From assembly GCF_001039355.2 (NCBI RefSeq), contig NW_019775292.1, positions 244,331 through 308,330 of the forward strand: a stretch of 64,000 nt of DNA, given 5' to 3'. Positions 23,737 to 36,694 of this stretch are shown piece after piece (the stretch's first letter is position 1; each line of letters starts with the position of its first letter). A program made the translations under genes and the position numbers. The notes beneath the pieces are model-generated. The model did no database searches, was not told where the DNA came from, and saw nothing but the letters and a program-made list of their open reading frames with translations. Origin of the DNA: Lingula anatina. Its lineage: Eukaryota; Brachiopoda; Lingulata; Lingulida; Lingulidae.

Positions 23737-26700
23737 CTACTGATCTTCATCATGCATCATCTTGGACCCCAGTGCCACAGTGACCTTCCTCAGGGCTGGC
23801 TGGACATGAGGGAACTCCTGGTTCAACCTGTCCACTATGGCAGACAGAGCATACAGCCTCTCCTTTTGTTTCTCCAGCTCGCTGTCCAAGGCGGCGTCAC
23901 TCTTACATATCCTGGTGTACTTTCCGTCCTTGGCCTGCTGGTAGTACTTGGCTCTCTGCTGCTTGGACAGCAGCTCACTCAAGTTCTGGAATGAAGAAAA
24001 AAATTAATGTTTTATTCTAACACACGTGATACATCTCAAACCAGAACACCACATAAGATGTTTTTAGGCCAGAATATATGATTTTAGCAGCTTCAATCAG
24101 TGTTTAACCATGGGATTTTCTTTTCCGTTGGTCTACATTTGAGACTTCTTTCTGTACAGTTTTCATTTACAAGCACTGAAATAAAGTGGCGTGATTGAGA
24201 AATCATATTTAAACAATCTCTACAAAGAATCAAAACTGAAGCAAACAAACAAACAAACAAACAATTTTTCACCTTCTGTTTCTGTTCGTAGAGTCTTTCT
24301 ACATCCACATCCAGTTCGTCTGCTTTGCCTTGTAGTTGTTGGCAGTTGGTCTGTCTGTCCTCCAACTGCTGGCTTAACTGCTGCTGGTGTTCACGCAGCT
24401 GGCGTATCTCCTGGTCACAGCCACTCGCATCCTGGAATTATGGGAATTGGAGAGATATATGTGGCAGAAAATATATTAGCACATTATAATTAATTTTACA
24501 TTTTATAACTTACCTCAACAAATAATTAGAGAAAATGTAGATACATCAATTGAAGAATAAAATAAAAAAGAAGAAGGACGAAAAATTGACCATAAAGCTA
24601 TTATGTGGAATGTATTTCATATTGCAAAACTTTACCTGCACAGTTTGTTTGATTTTCTTCCTCAGTTCTGCCAGCTGTCTCTGGAATGTTCCTTTGGTCA
24701 GAACTTTTTTGTGCATCTTACTCTGGGCATCACCTCTGGTGACGATGGTGTCACGCCTGGAATAGAAAGTTATTTCAAAATTTGATATATTATTTTGATA
24801 GCCAGTCTCCATCAAGGATCATTCCCATGCATGTTTTTTTTTAAATTATTTATATCAATTGACATAAATTGAATGCATTTTTGAAAGATAAAAAAAAACT
24901 TTGCACGTTGATTTTTGATAACTGCTATAAATAAAAATTTTCCCAAAAACATTGCTCTAAGGTCCTACCTTCTTTTTCCAACAGAGCACAACCTAAAAAA
25001 AACCCACTCCACATTTGAACACACAAACTGACAGAATTCCAAAACAAAAACTCCTGGACACCTACCTGGACACAGCCTTCTCCATCTCCTGGATCATCTT
25101 CTCCTGTTGCTTCATCAGCTGTGTGTAGCGGACCTGCATGCGGTGGATCTCGGCCTTCATTGCACGTATCTCCCCCTGGCCCACCTCTGAGTCCACAGCA
25201 GCTCTGGTCTCCTTGGCCAACTGGGCCTTCTTCTCCCACAACATTATCTGACGCCTGGATGGAGAGGTTACATATCATCAATAGTTATTAATTATTTCCC
25301 TTTAATATTTATAGATGATATGTCAATGTGAAAATACAACATTCAAATTAGTAAGAAATCACTTTATTTCAGTCAATTGAACTTATTTGCCTTTTTTACA
25401 AAGAGAATGTATGTTGTGTGAGTCATATAGAGGCAATAAATCATGTAACACAAATTCACACATCAGATTAGTGGATTTAAATTCAATTCTATGTCATATG
25501 ATAAAGAAAGAAAAAAATTAAAAGAAATAACTAAGATTGAAGAAGTACTCACTCTGCTTCCACCAGGGAATTGAGCAGTCTTTCCTTTTCCTCTTTCAAT
25601 GCATCCAGTTTGGACTGCATCTGTATGGAGTTCATCTCTGATTCCTGGAAATCAAAAATATAATAATGAGAATCTCCCCATACACTTATTGAATTAGTCC
25701 AAATATATCTACCTTCAAATTTAAATTCATAAGTGCAAATGTATTCAATGTATTCAAATTCTATGACTTAAATACTAAGATGACCGAGAGTCTTACACCC
25801 TGCCAGTTTCACTGGTTTGAAGGGCTTTTAATATCTGAATTCAGTGCACAACAGACAGCCTTCCTACCTTGAGCTGCAGAATGAAATCCGTCTCCATCAG
25901 AGCGTTACTCTGGTGCAGTTGTTCTTCCATTCCTTTCTCCTTGTGGAGCAACATATTCAGCTTCAACATGTCATTGTGCATGTTGCTGACATCTTTTTCA
26001 ATCTCACCAATGTCTCGTCTCTCTTGCTCAATTTCACCTGCAATTTCAAAATGACATGTTTACCTGTAACCATAAGATACAAAGAAAAGTATTTCAAGTA
26101 TTTCAGTAAATTTTGTCAATTATACAGTATCAAATATACAAAATCACTAAAATTTCAAGTTAATATAAACTACAACATTCTGCTTTACAACTAAAACAAC
26201 AGGTTACTATTCTAACAATAAAAATTAATAACACTTCATCCAACTAATAAATGTAAACAACAGTAATAAAAAAAAATTCTTGCTTCATGTTTCAAAGAAA
26301 AAATAAATCATTAAATTTGGTGATAGAGATAACCTGACACTTCTATTGTGGTGTAAATAGCTCTATCTCTAGCTGTCTATTAAAAAAACTATCAAAAGAA
26401 CTGATCATCTAAGCTCCCCTGATGACTTACTTTCAATCCTCATCTTCTTCTGTGTCAGGATGACCAGCTGTTTTTTCCTGGTCTCCACATCCAAGGACTG
26501 TTCCTCTCTCTCCCTGGTCAGTCTGACCAGCTCACTCTGCTGCCTCAGCCACATCTGCTGCAACTCTGCTATCTCCTGCTGCTGGGCATCTATGGACTTG
26601 AGCAGAGAGTTGATCTGGATCTCCAGAGGACCAAGCTCAACACCCTGGAAGGTGAGATACAGATGGTTAATAGAAATTTCTAACTCCTTGACTGGTCACT

Positions 26701-28641
26701 GCATGTTTAATTTTTGTGCTAATTCTTTTTCTTAAAAATGTGAAATCAATCATAAAAATTCTAGTCATAATAATCAAATGTCAAATGTTAAAAAAAGGTA
26801 AATAATTTGAATAATGAATATTTAACATTTTCAATAATCTGACTCCACCTACCCCAGCACTAGAAATGAGCACTTCAAGCTTCTTGTTATATTGATCTAT
26901 CAGGTTCTGTTTCCTCTCGATGATGGCGTTTCTCTTTATCATTTCATTCTCGCTCCTGGAGATTATTGCGTTCTTCTGCCGAATATTCTCATTCAGATCG
27001 TCCATGATATGTTTGAGGTTTTCTATTCTGGTGTTCACATTGGAGAGTTCCAGACCATCACGAGCTATCTGGTTCTCTACTTCTGCTGACTGGGCTTCCT
27101 GTTGACAAAAGAAATGAATGATACTTATTCACTAACTATAAAAATTAATTCATCAATGATCTATGATAATGTTCACCTCATATATGAGAACTTAAAGCAA
27201 TAAAATTAATGAAAATGATAGACAATAACAATAATAACAATTTGACAATGATAAAAAGACAATTAATAGTAATAATTACAACAAAAATCAAGATTTTTTT
27301 TCTAAATGAATAAAAAATGACTTGACTAAACTTAATTCATATACTAATAAAACATGATACAGAGAATTGTATGTGCGAAAAACCTACTTCAAAAATATAT
27401 AAATTGAATACTCTTTAATGATCTTATTCAGTAATGCATCTTGGTAGATGTTACCTACTCAGTCTTTTATTTCCTTACCAGTTCTTTTGTCCTGTCCCTC
27501 AGTTTCCCTGTAAGCTTCTCTGTGTATTGAGAAGCCTTGTCCATGGTGAGCTGCTGTCTCATCATTTCCATGATTTCATCTTCCAGTCGCACCTTCTCCA
27601 GGTACTCACGCTCTATCTGCTTCCTCAGAGCATTCAACTCATTCAGCTTAGTTTGTTTTTCCTGAGAAATATTAATAAAATAAATTAATTAGTCAAATAA
27701 TGATGACAAAAATAATCATTGTTATTAAGGCTGTGATTACTGTAATGTCATAATATCAGCCAAAATACCAGATATATTCTGATTTAACAAAGTAAGTGTA
27801 AAATATTTGTATATTGCCAAATTTATCAAATTTCATCCCAGAGTCAGCCCAATAAAGCCCCCTTGCTTGTTAATGTATTTTACCATTTTAACATCCAGGA
27901 ACTTTTTACATTCTATTCATGCAGATCTCGTATCAGAATTGTGTCAATTGCAATTCAACTCACAGCATTAGCTCTGTTCAAGGCTTGCTCTGTCTCATGT
28001 AACATCCTGGTATATGTGGCATACTCAGACTTCAGTGCCTCATGTTTCTGCTGGCAAACAGCCATCTGCTTCCTCAAGGTGGCAATGTCTATCTCAGCTT
28101 TGTTCAAAATAAGTGTCAGCTTTTCATTCTGCTCCTGCTCTTTAAATATAGACTTCTTGTAGCCTTCAATTTCTGTTTCCAGGGAAAGAATTCTTTGCTC
28201 TTGTTGACTGTAATGAAAATAGATACGTATTAAGTTTTGTCCTGCAAGACTGCAACACAGTATTACATACCCCAGTACAACAAAACAGATATTTGTTCTG
28301 ATGTGTTCAATCTCTCGTAGCAAACTGGTAAACAATAGATCAAGATAACAAGTGGATATTTTAGCATTCTACATATATACATATACACATTTCTGAGCTT
28401 TTCTGACTGGTCAACTATTCAATGTTATTGATCGATAAAGTTCTATAAGTTATAGTCTTACTTCAAGGCTTCCATCATTGCAGCATGCGCCTCATCTCTT
28501 CTCCTCATACCAATCAAACTGCTGTTCCACTGCTGCAACAACTGTTTCTTCTCCATGTTGATTGCCTAAATCAGATGAAAAGCACCACTGAAGATTGTTA
28601 TAATATCCCCACTATTTCTCTCCCTATCTCTTTAATCACCC

Positions 28642-28697
<56 letters not shown>

Positions 28698-31600
28698 CAC
28701 TTACTCAAGTTCTACAAAACATTCATTGAGCAGAATCAGTTCACAAGTCTTACATCATATCTTTCATCATTGCACCAACTTTCCCTTCCCCAATTTACCT
28801 CACTGTACACTATTACTACCATCCATAACTTTCATGTTTACCACAGCCTCACCTCAATCTCCATGTGTGCCTCTGTCAGTGCCTCCCTGGCAGCCTTGGT
28901 CTCCTCTGACTGGGCAGATATCTGAGCCTCATACATGGCAATCTCCTCTTTTAGTTTGTCCACTCTCTCCACAAGCCTGTCCACAAACAGATCCTACAGG
29001 GAAAAAAAGAGATCTCTCAACATTATACATATCACAAATACTGTGCAATTTATCACTTCAAAATAGTTTTTCCTATCAAAGCTTTAAAAGGCTATAATGA
29101 ATTTTTGCAACATAAGAAATAAAAGTCTCTCTCATATCAGGGGTGGATTAAGGTTGTCTTCTGGGTCTTCCAGAAGACGGTCAGATTTTCAAGTTTACAT
29201 TGACGGGTATCGATTTTTTCTGTCGGAAGACGGTCAAAAATGGAGGATGGGTCAACAAAGTTACTTTGGAAGACTGTCAGAAAATATCTCTGAATCCGCC
29301 CCTGCATATTTTATCACAACAATCGTACCTGCTTTTGCTTAAGCGCTTCTGACTTGGAGACTTCAGAGTCTGCTTTCTCTGCAGCCCTCCTCATCACTGC
29401 TATGTCAGACCTGACATCCTCCTTGGCATTCTCCATGTAGAAGATCCTCAATGCCAGATGCTCCACCTCACTCTGCAGCTCAGCATCTGGAGAAGTAGAC
29501 AAGACAATATATAATACTTTTTTGGTATTTGATGGTTTATCCGGGATCATGTTAGGAAAACAAAATATAACCAAACACTGAACATACTTGGCTATATACA
29601 AATATAAAATATTCTGCTGTTTTATACCTCATTTACCATTGATTTTGTTTACACATATGAAATGGCAAATTTGTCAAATCATTTTCCTAAAAGGAATTTT
29701 ATCCAAAATTGAGCTCAGTTGATGAAATATTTCCAAAATACATATCTTGTTCTATAGAACATGTATATTAAAGTAATTTCATCAAAGGGTCAGCCCAATT
29801 GAAGGAATATTCCCTAAATATATTACTTTCCAGTTCTTGCTTATAAAATAAATTGGCAATTTTATGAATAACAAAGATTTTTTTTATCTATTATCTATAC
29901 TTGACAAGCAAAAAAAGAGTACATTTTTAAGGAAACCATAAACTAATTTCAGTGTATGATACTTTTAAGCAGTTGATCACCACAAAACTCACTCTTCTTT
30001 TTATCCTTGTTGACAGTTAACTGTGTTTCCTTGTACATGTCCCGTATGTCTCCCAGGTTCTGTTCTGCCTGGGTTCTCTCGTTGCTGAGCGTGGCAAACT
30101 CATCATGTTTCTTCTCTAGCATCATCTGATGCCTGGCTAGTTCCTGCTGTACACCATATAACTCCACACCAATGTCTTCTCTGGTCTTTCTTTTATCTTT
30201 AAGGGCTTCAGTCTGAAAAATGGCAAAGTCTTAGTGAGAATTGAAATAAACAAGAAAAGCAGTGAGAACATTAACTTCAAGTGTTGTCAATCACTGCCAA
30301 AGAGCTGCAAATTTTATCATACTTTAAGACATAGTCAATGTTCCAAGCAATAACTTGCTGACTGAAGACAACATCTTAGCAAATTTGGCACTCCAAGATA
30401 AATTGTCAAATGACAGATAAATGTACTTACCAATTCTCTGAGCTCCAATGTCACTTTTTCATCCTGTTTCAGCAGGTGAGATTTCAAGGCAGTTTGGAAT
30501 CTTTTCATCAAAGGCTAAAAGTGAAAAATGTCAACTATTCAGCAATGTGCATCATAAAAACCATCAACATTAAATCGCTTATTGCTTGACTTCAGTAAAA
30601 AAATGTTTAAAACCCTCATCATTCTAGTTTTTTGTAAGTTAATGAATATGTGAGCACTGTTTTCTCTACCATCCTTGTCCTGTCGTTATGTAGATTAAAA
30701 AGAAGGGCAAGATGAGTGATGACTCACATGGTCAGGATCCAGGACGACCATCTCCCCCTCTCCATCACTTCCATCATCACTCTCTCCTCCCACAGCTACA
30801 GGTCCAACTCCACCCTCTTCTTCTTCCTCTTCATCATCCTCATCATCTCCTCCATCTCCACCATCATCCCCATCATCTCCACCTCCCCCACCGACTCCAC
30901 CAGTCAGGGCACCTGCGCCAGTGCCACCAAAGTCAAAGTTCAGCAAGTCATCATTCTGGGGTTCATCTGGTGGTGGAAAGTCTGGAGGACACAGAATACA
31001 ATGAACTAAATGATCCAGTGCTGCCTAAAAGGTTAGATATTCTACTTATAACATGTCTTGAAGCAAATACATTATTCTCCAAGCTGAAACAGTTTTTGTG
31101 ACTGAAACCAACGTATGAATATGTACTAATAAAAAACAAACAAAAAAAAAATGATCACATTTTTTTTTACTAAAAGAGAGGCAATAACTTACCAGGTACA
31201 AAATCTTCCCCTGCCCCAGTGCCCTGCTCCGCTGGCAGTGGAGGTACATCTGCAGCATCATCAGGTCCTCTTTCTTGACCTGCTCCCTCTGGAACAGCTT
31301 CGTCTGGTTTGCTGGCAGATGCTGGTTTTCCAGAACCAGGTCTACCTGAACCAGGTCTGCCTGAGCCAGGTCTGCCAGAAGCTGGTCTGTCTGAACCAGC
31401 TTTACCAGAACCTGGCCTGCCTGAACCAGCTTTGCCAGAACCAGGCCTTTCTGAACCAGCCTTACCAGAACCAGGTCTTTCTGAACCAGCTTTGCCAGAA
31501 CCAGGTCTAGAGCCCTGCTGAGAAAGCCTCTCAGCCACAGACCCTTTGCCACTGGCAGGTCTGTCCTTTCCAGCAGAGCCACCTGAACCTGTGCGACTGG

Positions 31601-33368
31601 GAGGCTTCTGTGTAGCGGATCCTGGTCGAGAACCTGTGTAGAAACAGATGTAAAGCCATGAAAATTATAGTCAAAATCCTGAAACCCCGAGTAGTAATTT
31701 ATCGAATGGGAATCAGCAACTTTCTTAATAACAACAATACCTTCTATATAAAAATAAATGAAACAACAACAAACAAACAAAAAATAATAATAATTATAAT
31801 AATTATGGAATGTAGAAATATTCAATGGATTCTACCTGGTTTTCCTGAGCCTGGTCTGGATCCTGACTTGGCCGATATGGGCCTGGAGGGTGGTTTCTCT
31901 ACTGCTGCTGGCTGCTCACCCTCTGCTGCATCCTCTGTACCATCTCCTGGTGCAGGCTCTGCCTCAGCATCTGCACCTTCTCCCTCAGCTAGTTGTTCAG
32001 GTGTTAGTGGACCAGTTTCAAACTGAAATTAAGTCCATTAACTTTAAAATATTAGTCATACCATGGTGGAGCTTTACTGAATTACAACTGCATAAATAGG
32101 TAGGAAGGTTAAATAAATTTTAAAGAATCATTCAAGTACTGAAGTAGTGCTGGTGGGGATTTCATAACAGAAAAAAGGGTTGAGCAACTAAAATATTTAT
32201 TGAAATAATGGGGTTTCCATACACCTTAAAAACAAACTATTTTATTTCCCGAACATTCTAAACATATCTGACAACATTAACAATGCTTGTATCTATTTCC
32301 TACCTCTTGCAGAGCTTTTACTGTCACTTGTGATACAACTTCACCAACACTACAAAATAAAAACACATTATAATCATGGTGTTTAAAACTATTCCATCAT
32401 TAACATGCAGATAAGAAAAAGAGTAGCAAGTTGTTCAATAAACTCTTTGTGACATGCATTTGGGCAAAACAGAGAAAGCTGGAAATTCCACATGAAAATT
32501 ATCAGTAAAAACAAAAACTTGAAAAACATATGCAATACACATGTAAACTATTCTGAAATCAATATTCCATATCAAGTTTGAATTGTTTGTGATACCATAT
32601 ACAATAGATGAAGTCGAATACTGAAGATGAGCAGGGAAAAACTGAGAGTCCCAAAAATACCCACACCCATCACTGCATTATTATTTTTCACATAATTCAA
32701 TAAATATCACAGGCAAAAGGGGTTTAAAAATCACAGTGGCATGCTCTCTTTACTCTACCTGCTCCTACTACGTTCCAAAGGTGGTCTGGGGAAGCTATTG
32801 AAACTAAATGAAGACAAATGTATTGGTACTACCCCGAGTAGACATGTGTGTTACCATTAAAGTTTGCTTCTTTTTGATAATAGGGTTTATTTTCTTATAT
32901 TCTTTTGATGAATGTTTATTACATGTACTAATATAATTACACTGTTCCACGTTATTACTGCCAGTACTGGTATCATTAATGAAAATCATTTCAAAACATT
33001 TATTCACTAGTCTAAATTTGGTATTAGTCATTTGAGCAACAATAACCACAGTAACTTGGCATAGCCTCCTGTAAGCTGGTGTACATTTATGTTGTAGTAA
33101 CTTACGAGCTGCGACGTTTAAAGTCAAAAGAGACGATCGAAATTATTTTTGGTTATTATTAAATTTACATTTAACGCATCTGATCCATACAAAAACAATG
33201 TTTATTCCCGTAAATAACTATCCAAAGGCTTAATTTTGCCCCTTAACTAATGCTTAATATTAGCTGAAAAAAATAAAGAGATTTTTCATTTCTTAAAAGA
33301 ATTTCTTGCCATACATTTTTCTTATTTAATGGAGAAAACGTAAACACTCACTTTTCTTCGTCCGCCAT
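23737..33368 (-). CDS. CCDC40: CCDC40, axonemal 96-nm ruler coiled-coil protein
   Basis: Partner of CCDC39 in the molecular ruler that sets the 96-nm repeat of motile cilia and is needed for inner dynein arms and the nexin-dynein complex. Minus-strand exons in transcript order: 33368-33352, 32349-32304, 32022-31836, 31633-31193, 30981-30728, 30514-30431, 30212-29993, 29486-29329, 28993-28853, 28565-28462, 28207-27964, 27661-27479, 27098-26853, 26644-26431, 26037-25868, 25644-25553, 25254-25066, 24756-24636, 24431-24273 and 23985-23737 (stop TAG). Phases agree throughout: 3,519 nt, 1,172 aa against 1,142 in human. The N-terminus is disordered, with a Gly/Ser/Arg/Lys repeat and an Asp/Glu-Gly stretch. 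From VVLDPDHPLM onward it aligns by eye with human CCDC40 as continuous coiled coil ([43 protein letters not shown]). The start ATGGCGGACGAAGAA is the first Met, in a good context. Confidence 0.96.
24240..24264. repeat. (AAAC)n microsatellite
   Basis: Short tetranucleotide run directly next to a CCDC40 splice donor (exon border 24273). Confidence 0.85.
28645..28695. repeat. (CT)n microsatellite
   Basis: Uninterrupted TC dinucleotide run in a CCDC40 intron. Confidence 0.95.
29138..29304. mobile_element. MITE-like element with terminal inverted repeats, in a CCDC40 intron
   Basis: A 167-bp element with 12-bp terminal inverted repeats (CAGGGGTGGATT at 29138-29149; AATCCGCCCCTG at 29293-29304; one mismatch) flanked by a direct repeat CATAT (29133-29137 and 29305-29309). 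It has no coding capacity. CAGGGG termini resemble hAT-type ends, but hAT duplications are usually 8 bp and only 5 match here, so the superfamily is uncertain. Confidence 0.65.
31314..31508 (-). repeat. CCDC40: Coding minisatellite in CCDC40 (13 x 15 bp)
   Basis: On the coding strand, thirteen 15-bp units encode pentads such as [20 protein letters not shown] and KPASA. Alternating [10 protein letters not shown] units suggest a 30-bp higher-order period. The repeat is in frame, with no stop. Single degenerate units also occur in the preceding exon ([11 protein letters not shown]), so the repeat probably predates the intron or has spread around it. Confidence 0.9.
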
Positions 33369-33508
33369 GGTGTTTTGTTGCTATAACAGCAGCTTGTAGG
33401 GGGATTGTGGGAAGGCGAAATTACACTGGCCAACCAATAAGAAACGTCCTAACAAACAGTTGTGTCTGAGCACCGGAAGCGGAAATGAAATATGGCGACC
33501 AAAACAAG
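33352..33508. promoter_or_regulatory. Candidate bidirectional promoter of CCDC40 and TBC1D16
   Basis: The CCDC40 ATG (33368, minus) and a plus-strand ATGGCGACC followed by a donor (exon end 33508, GTGGGT) lie about 124 bp apart. Between them are a CCAAT in ACCAATAAG near 33435 and a relatively GC-rich patch. A GTTGCTATAACAGC sequence near 33377 is a partial match to the RFX X-box seen in ciliary gene promoters. Joining the plus exon to the next one (38422) would put its ATG out of frame with the TBC1D16 start, so it would act as a non-coding or uORF-bearing first exon. Confidence 0.45.
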
Positions 33509-35784
33509 GTGGGTTTGTGGAGACAGCTGGCAAGCTTTAAGTAGTTATTATGAACAAAAACACCGTTCGATTTTTAAGAATATTTTACCAAAAAATTCGT
33601 AATATACAATTTGGAATTTAAGAGCTAAATCCATAACTCTGACCGTTTTATATGATTTATTGAGAACAATTCATCTCAGTGACAGCGAGTTCTTTGTGCT
33701 GTACTTTGTAAGTTTGAAGCCTTCGTTTTGCAATGTGCCACACACACAGTGTCACACTCGGTCATGTGCATTCAAATAGTGAACAAAGGAACTGATTGTG
33801 ATACTGGACTGGATCACTTAAAATTGCCTGGTCTATCAATCTGTTACATTTGTGACCATACACATATGAAAGGACCGGTGTTAGATCACCCAAATACTGG
33901 CCATAAATACTGTACCCCAACTAAATGGAACGTAGGCTTAAAAAATTATTTCTTAAGAGCAGTGTTGTAAGTTTATAAAAATGTTTATTTGTTCATTGAA
34001 GTGGTAGCCCATCTTCAAAGATAGGCATACTTAAACAGTCTGTGCCATAACCTTTTCAGCTTACTGGCCATTTGGACCACCAGTTTCCTAAAATCTACAG
34101 GTCTGTATCAGGATTCACTGGTTCAGATAAAAAAATTCAATAATACAGGACATTTTCCCCTATTGAATTTATATTAGTTATAACAATACTTTGATATTGT
34201 TGTATATTTTTAAATTATGTATTTTCAAAAATAATTAAATCAAATCTTAATTCAAATCTGTAGCTGAAATCTAAAGCCAAAATCTATAAAGCTCTCTTTT
34301 GACAACTTGTAAAAAAACATAATGATACTGTTGGACCTCAAAATTAATACATTCTGAAAAATCTACAGGTCCAAAGAAAAGTTTACTGGTTTTAGGAATA
34401 GTGGCTAGCATCGCAGACTGCTGAAAATTATTATAATATTGGATCATATGTAAATCAGTTACCCAATACATCTGTAAGCTTAAATATTCACCTTCATCAT
34501 CTTAAAGCCATGTTAGTGAACAATAGTTGATAAAATAAAAATAGATTGTGATTAGTAACTAGTCCTGTATGTGTGTGCATTTGTAAATTTATGACTACTG
34601 AACAAAGAAGTTTCTAAAATGGTAAAAAAAGTTCATAAATGAAAATTATCAAACACAAGCTGAAAATAGTTTATATCGTTGTAAAAACCTCAATTTGATA
34701 TTTTTGAGAAAAAAGTCTACACAGTGTGCTCATTTAGTCAACAAGCTTAGCTCAAGATTTTAGTTTTTAAATTAATGTCACAAAAGTATGTTTATTTATT
34801 TATTTTATTATTTTTTTGTCAATGTTAATAATTTTAAAGCATTTTTTATCCCTGCATTTTAGAAAAATTAAGTGATGTGTAAGCCTACTTATTTGAACCA
34901 CTTTGGTTTGATCTCTAGCAGAGGTCAGACAAGGTTCATCTCCCACCTCACCCCATGAAACAATCTCCAGATCAAACTGTAGTAGGACAATTCAAGGAGA
35001 CCATGATCTGGGTTTTAGTGGAAAACAGACAAGCAAACAAAGCTACAACAGTAACAGATAAACAGATTCTACAGTACTCACTGACTTATTTAGCACAGAG
35101 CTTGAAATCTGTTTTTTTTATCAGATGACTCAATGTAGGAGGAAAACTAATACATGCAGTTATTGTAATTTTTTCTTTTTTTGAATTCAGTTTCCTTTTT
35201 TAAAAAGTTTTTTTAGTTTCATTTATTGAAAATGAAATAACTTGCCTGTGAATTATAATTATTTGCCATTGATTAAACATATGGATGATTCAAAAACATG
35301 AACAGTCTATCTCTGGCTCTCATAATTTTCAATTTACCTGGTATGCTAAAACAAGAAATACCAACCTTTATCTCAACTACACATGTATCTCTGTATAGCT
35401 ATGTGAAGAATATGGTTCATTATACTTTATTGAAATATTTGTAATTTAATATTTGTAATAGGATACAAAGTCAGAAAACAAAAATACAATTCAGGGAAAT
35501 ATTGCTAGCGATTCCCTTTTTTACAACCCTGAGTGTCAGAGCAACGTAAAAGCTAGCTTGCTAAATATACCTTGTGGTGCAGTCGCTTTTAGTAGTCGCC
35601 TGGTATTGCTACTATGGGTTATATATGAAATCAAGATCGAGCTGGCAATACCGGAATCTAGAACCTAGGGTATTTTTTACAGACTGTGTAATATACCTGT
35701 GGTGTAAAGTGATATGGAGTATAAAGTTTATTATATAAGAGAAATCTGAGTTTGACAAACACACTTTTTAATGTCTCTTTATTA

Positions 35785-35787
35785 TAT

Positions 35788-35822
<35 letters not shown>

Positions 35823-35823
35823 T
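35785..35823. repeat. (TTTA)n microsatellite
   Basis: Tetranucleotide run of about nine units. Confidence 0.9.
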
Positions 35824-36633
35824 ATATTTTCAAAAAAAAAAACAGTTTGTTAAACAAAACATTTGGTACAATCATCCTTTCACTAGTTCAGTGTTTCATT
35901 TTATAATGATTAATGAGAACACCCAATGATCAATGATTCTCATATTTTATTGTCCTCATCAGATATTTGTTTGTATAATTTTTTTCATGTTATAAGTGAC
36001 ATTGATATGTAACTGGTCTCTTATCAATTAACTGATAATAGTAATGACAGTACCTATTACCGAACTATGCATTAATGTTTCATTAGTTTCAGACATTTCT
36101 CTACAGAAGCAGTCTTTCAACCAATTTATCCTTCAGAGACCCCTGTCGGAGTGTTAGATGTATCTAGTGGATTAAAATATTATTTTCCTATGCTACTCAT
36201 TCCCAAGTATTATGGATGATTTCCTGTTCTCCCCATAGTCATTTGTTTTCAAATTGGAGACTTGTGCAAAGATACAAATCCTTTGCTTTAGTGAATGAGG
36301 CAGCTGCAGACGAAAATAATCAATAATTGCTATGTAATGCATGCCATGCCATGCCATCCAGGTTTATATTAAGGTATGTTGCAGCTGTATTGGCCACCTG
36401 AGCTTTGACATGTTATACATATGTGCTAAGTACAATTTCATTTCCAGCTCTTGCAATTTTCATCATGATAATTCACAGTTTAGGATAGGCTAGATCTGTT
36501 ATTGTGCTTGCTGTCATATGATTTTTGTATAATTGATAGTCTAATGGACCCAGTGCACAACTATTATTAATGGATTTGTGGTGTGTGCAATTATTAAATG
36601 GATAGTTTTTAATCTGCATGTGAGACTATTATG

Positions 36634-36634
<1 letters not shown>

Positions 36635-36691
<57 letters not shown>
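36635..36691. repeat. (CA)n microsatellite
   Basis: Uninterrupted AC dinucleotide run of about 57 bp; a likely polymorphic marker. Confidence 0.95.

Positions 36692-36694
<3 letters not shown>

Noticed and set aside
30695-31101. Plus-strand ORFs rich in His/Leu/Pro/Ser opposite the acidic CCDC40 exon
   Set aside because: Antisense reading of a low-complexity GAT/GGA coding repeat; no splice or homology support.
31151-31521. Plus-strand ORFs with LPEPGL-like and NQ-rich repeats
   Set aside because: They are the reverse complement of the CCDC40 minisatellite; collagen-like look is due to the repeat period.
33492-33508. ATGGCGACCAAAACAAG as the true TBC1D16 start
   Set aside because: Joining it to 38422 gives a frame that stops after about 24 codons and overlaps the real start out of frame; kept only as a possible non-coding first exon.
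35500-35690. Possible old transposon in the first TBC1D16 intron
   Set aside because: Only an 8-bp inverted pair (GGTATTGC/GCAATACC) and slightly higher GC; no ends, no second copy.
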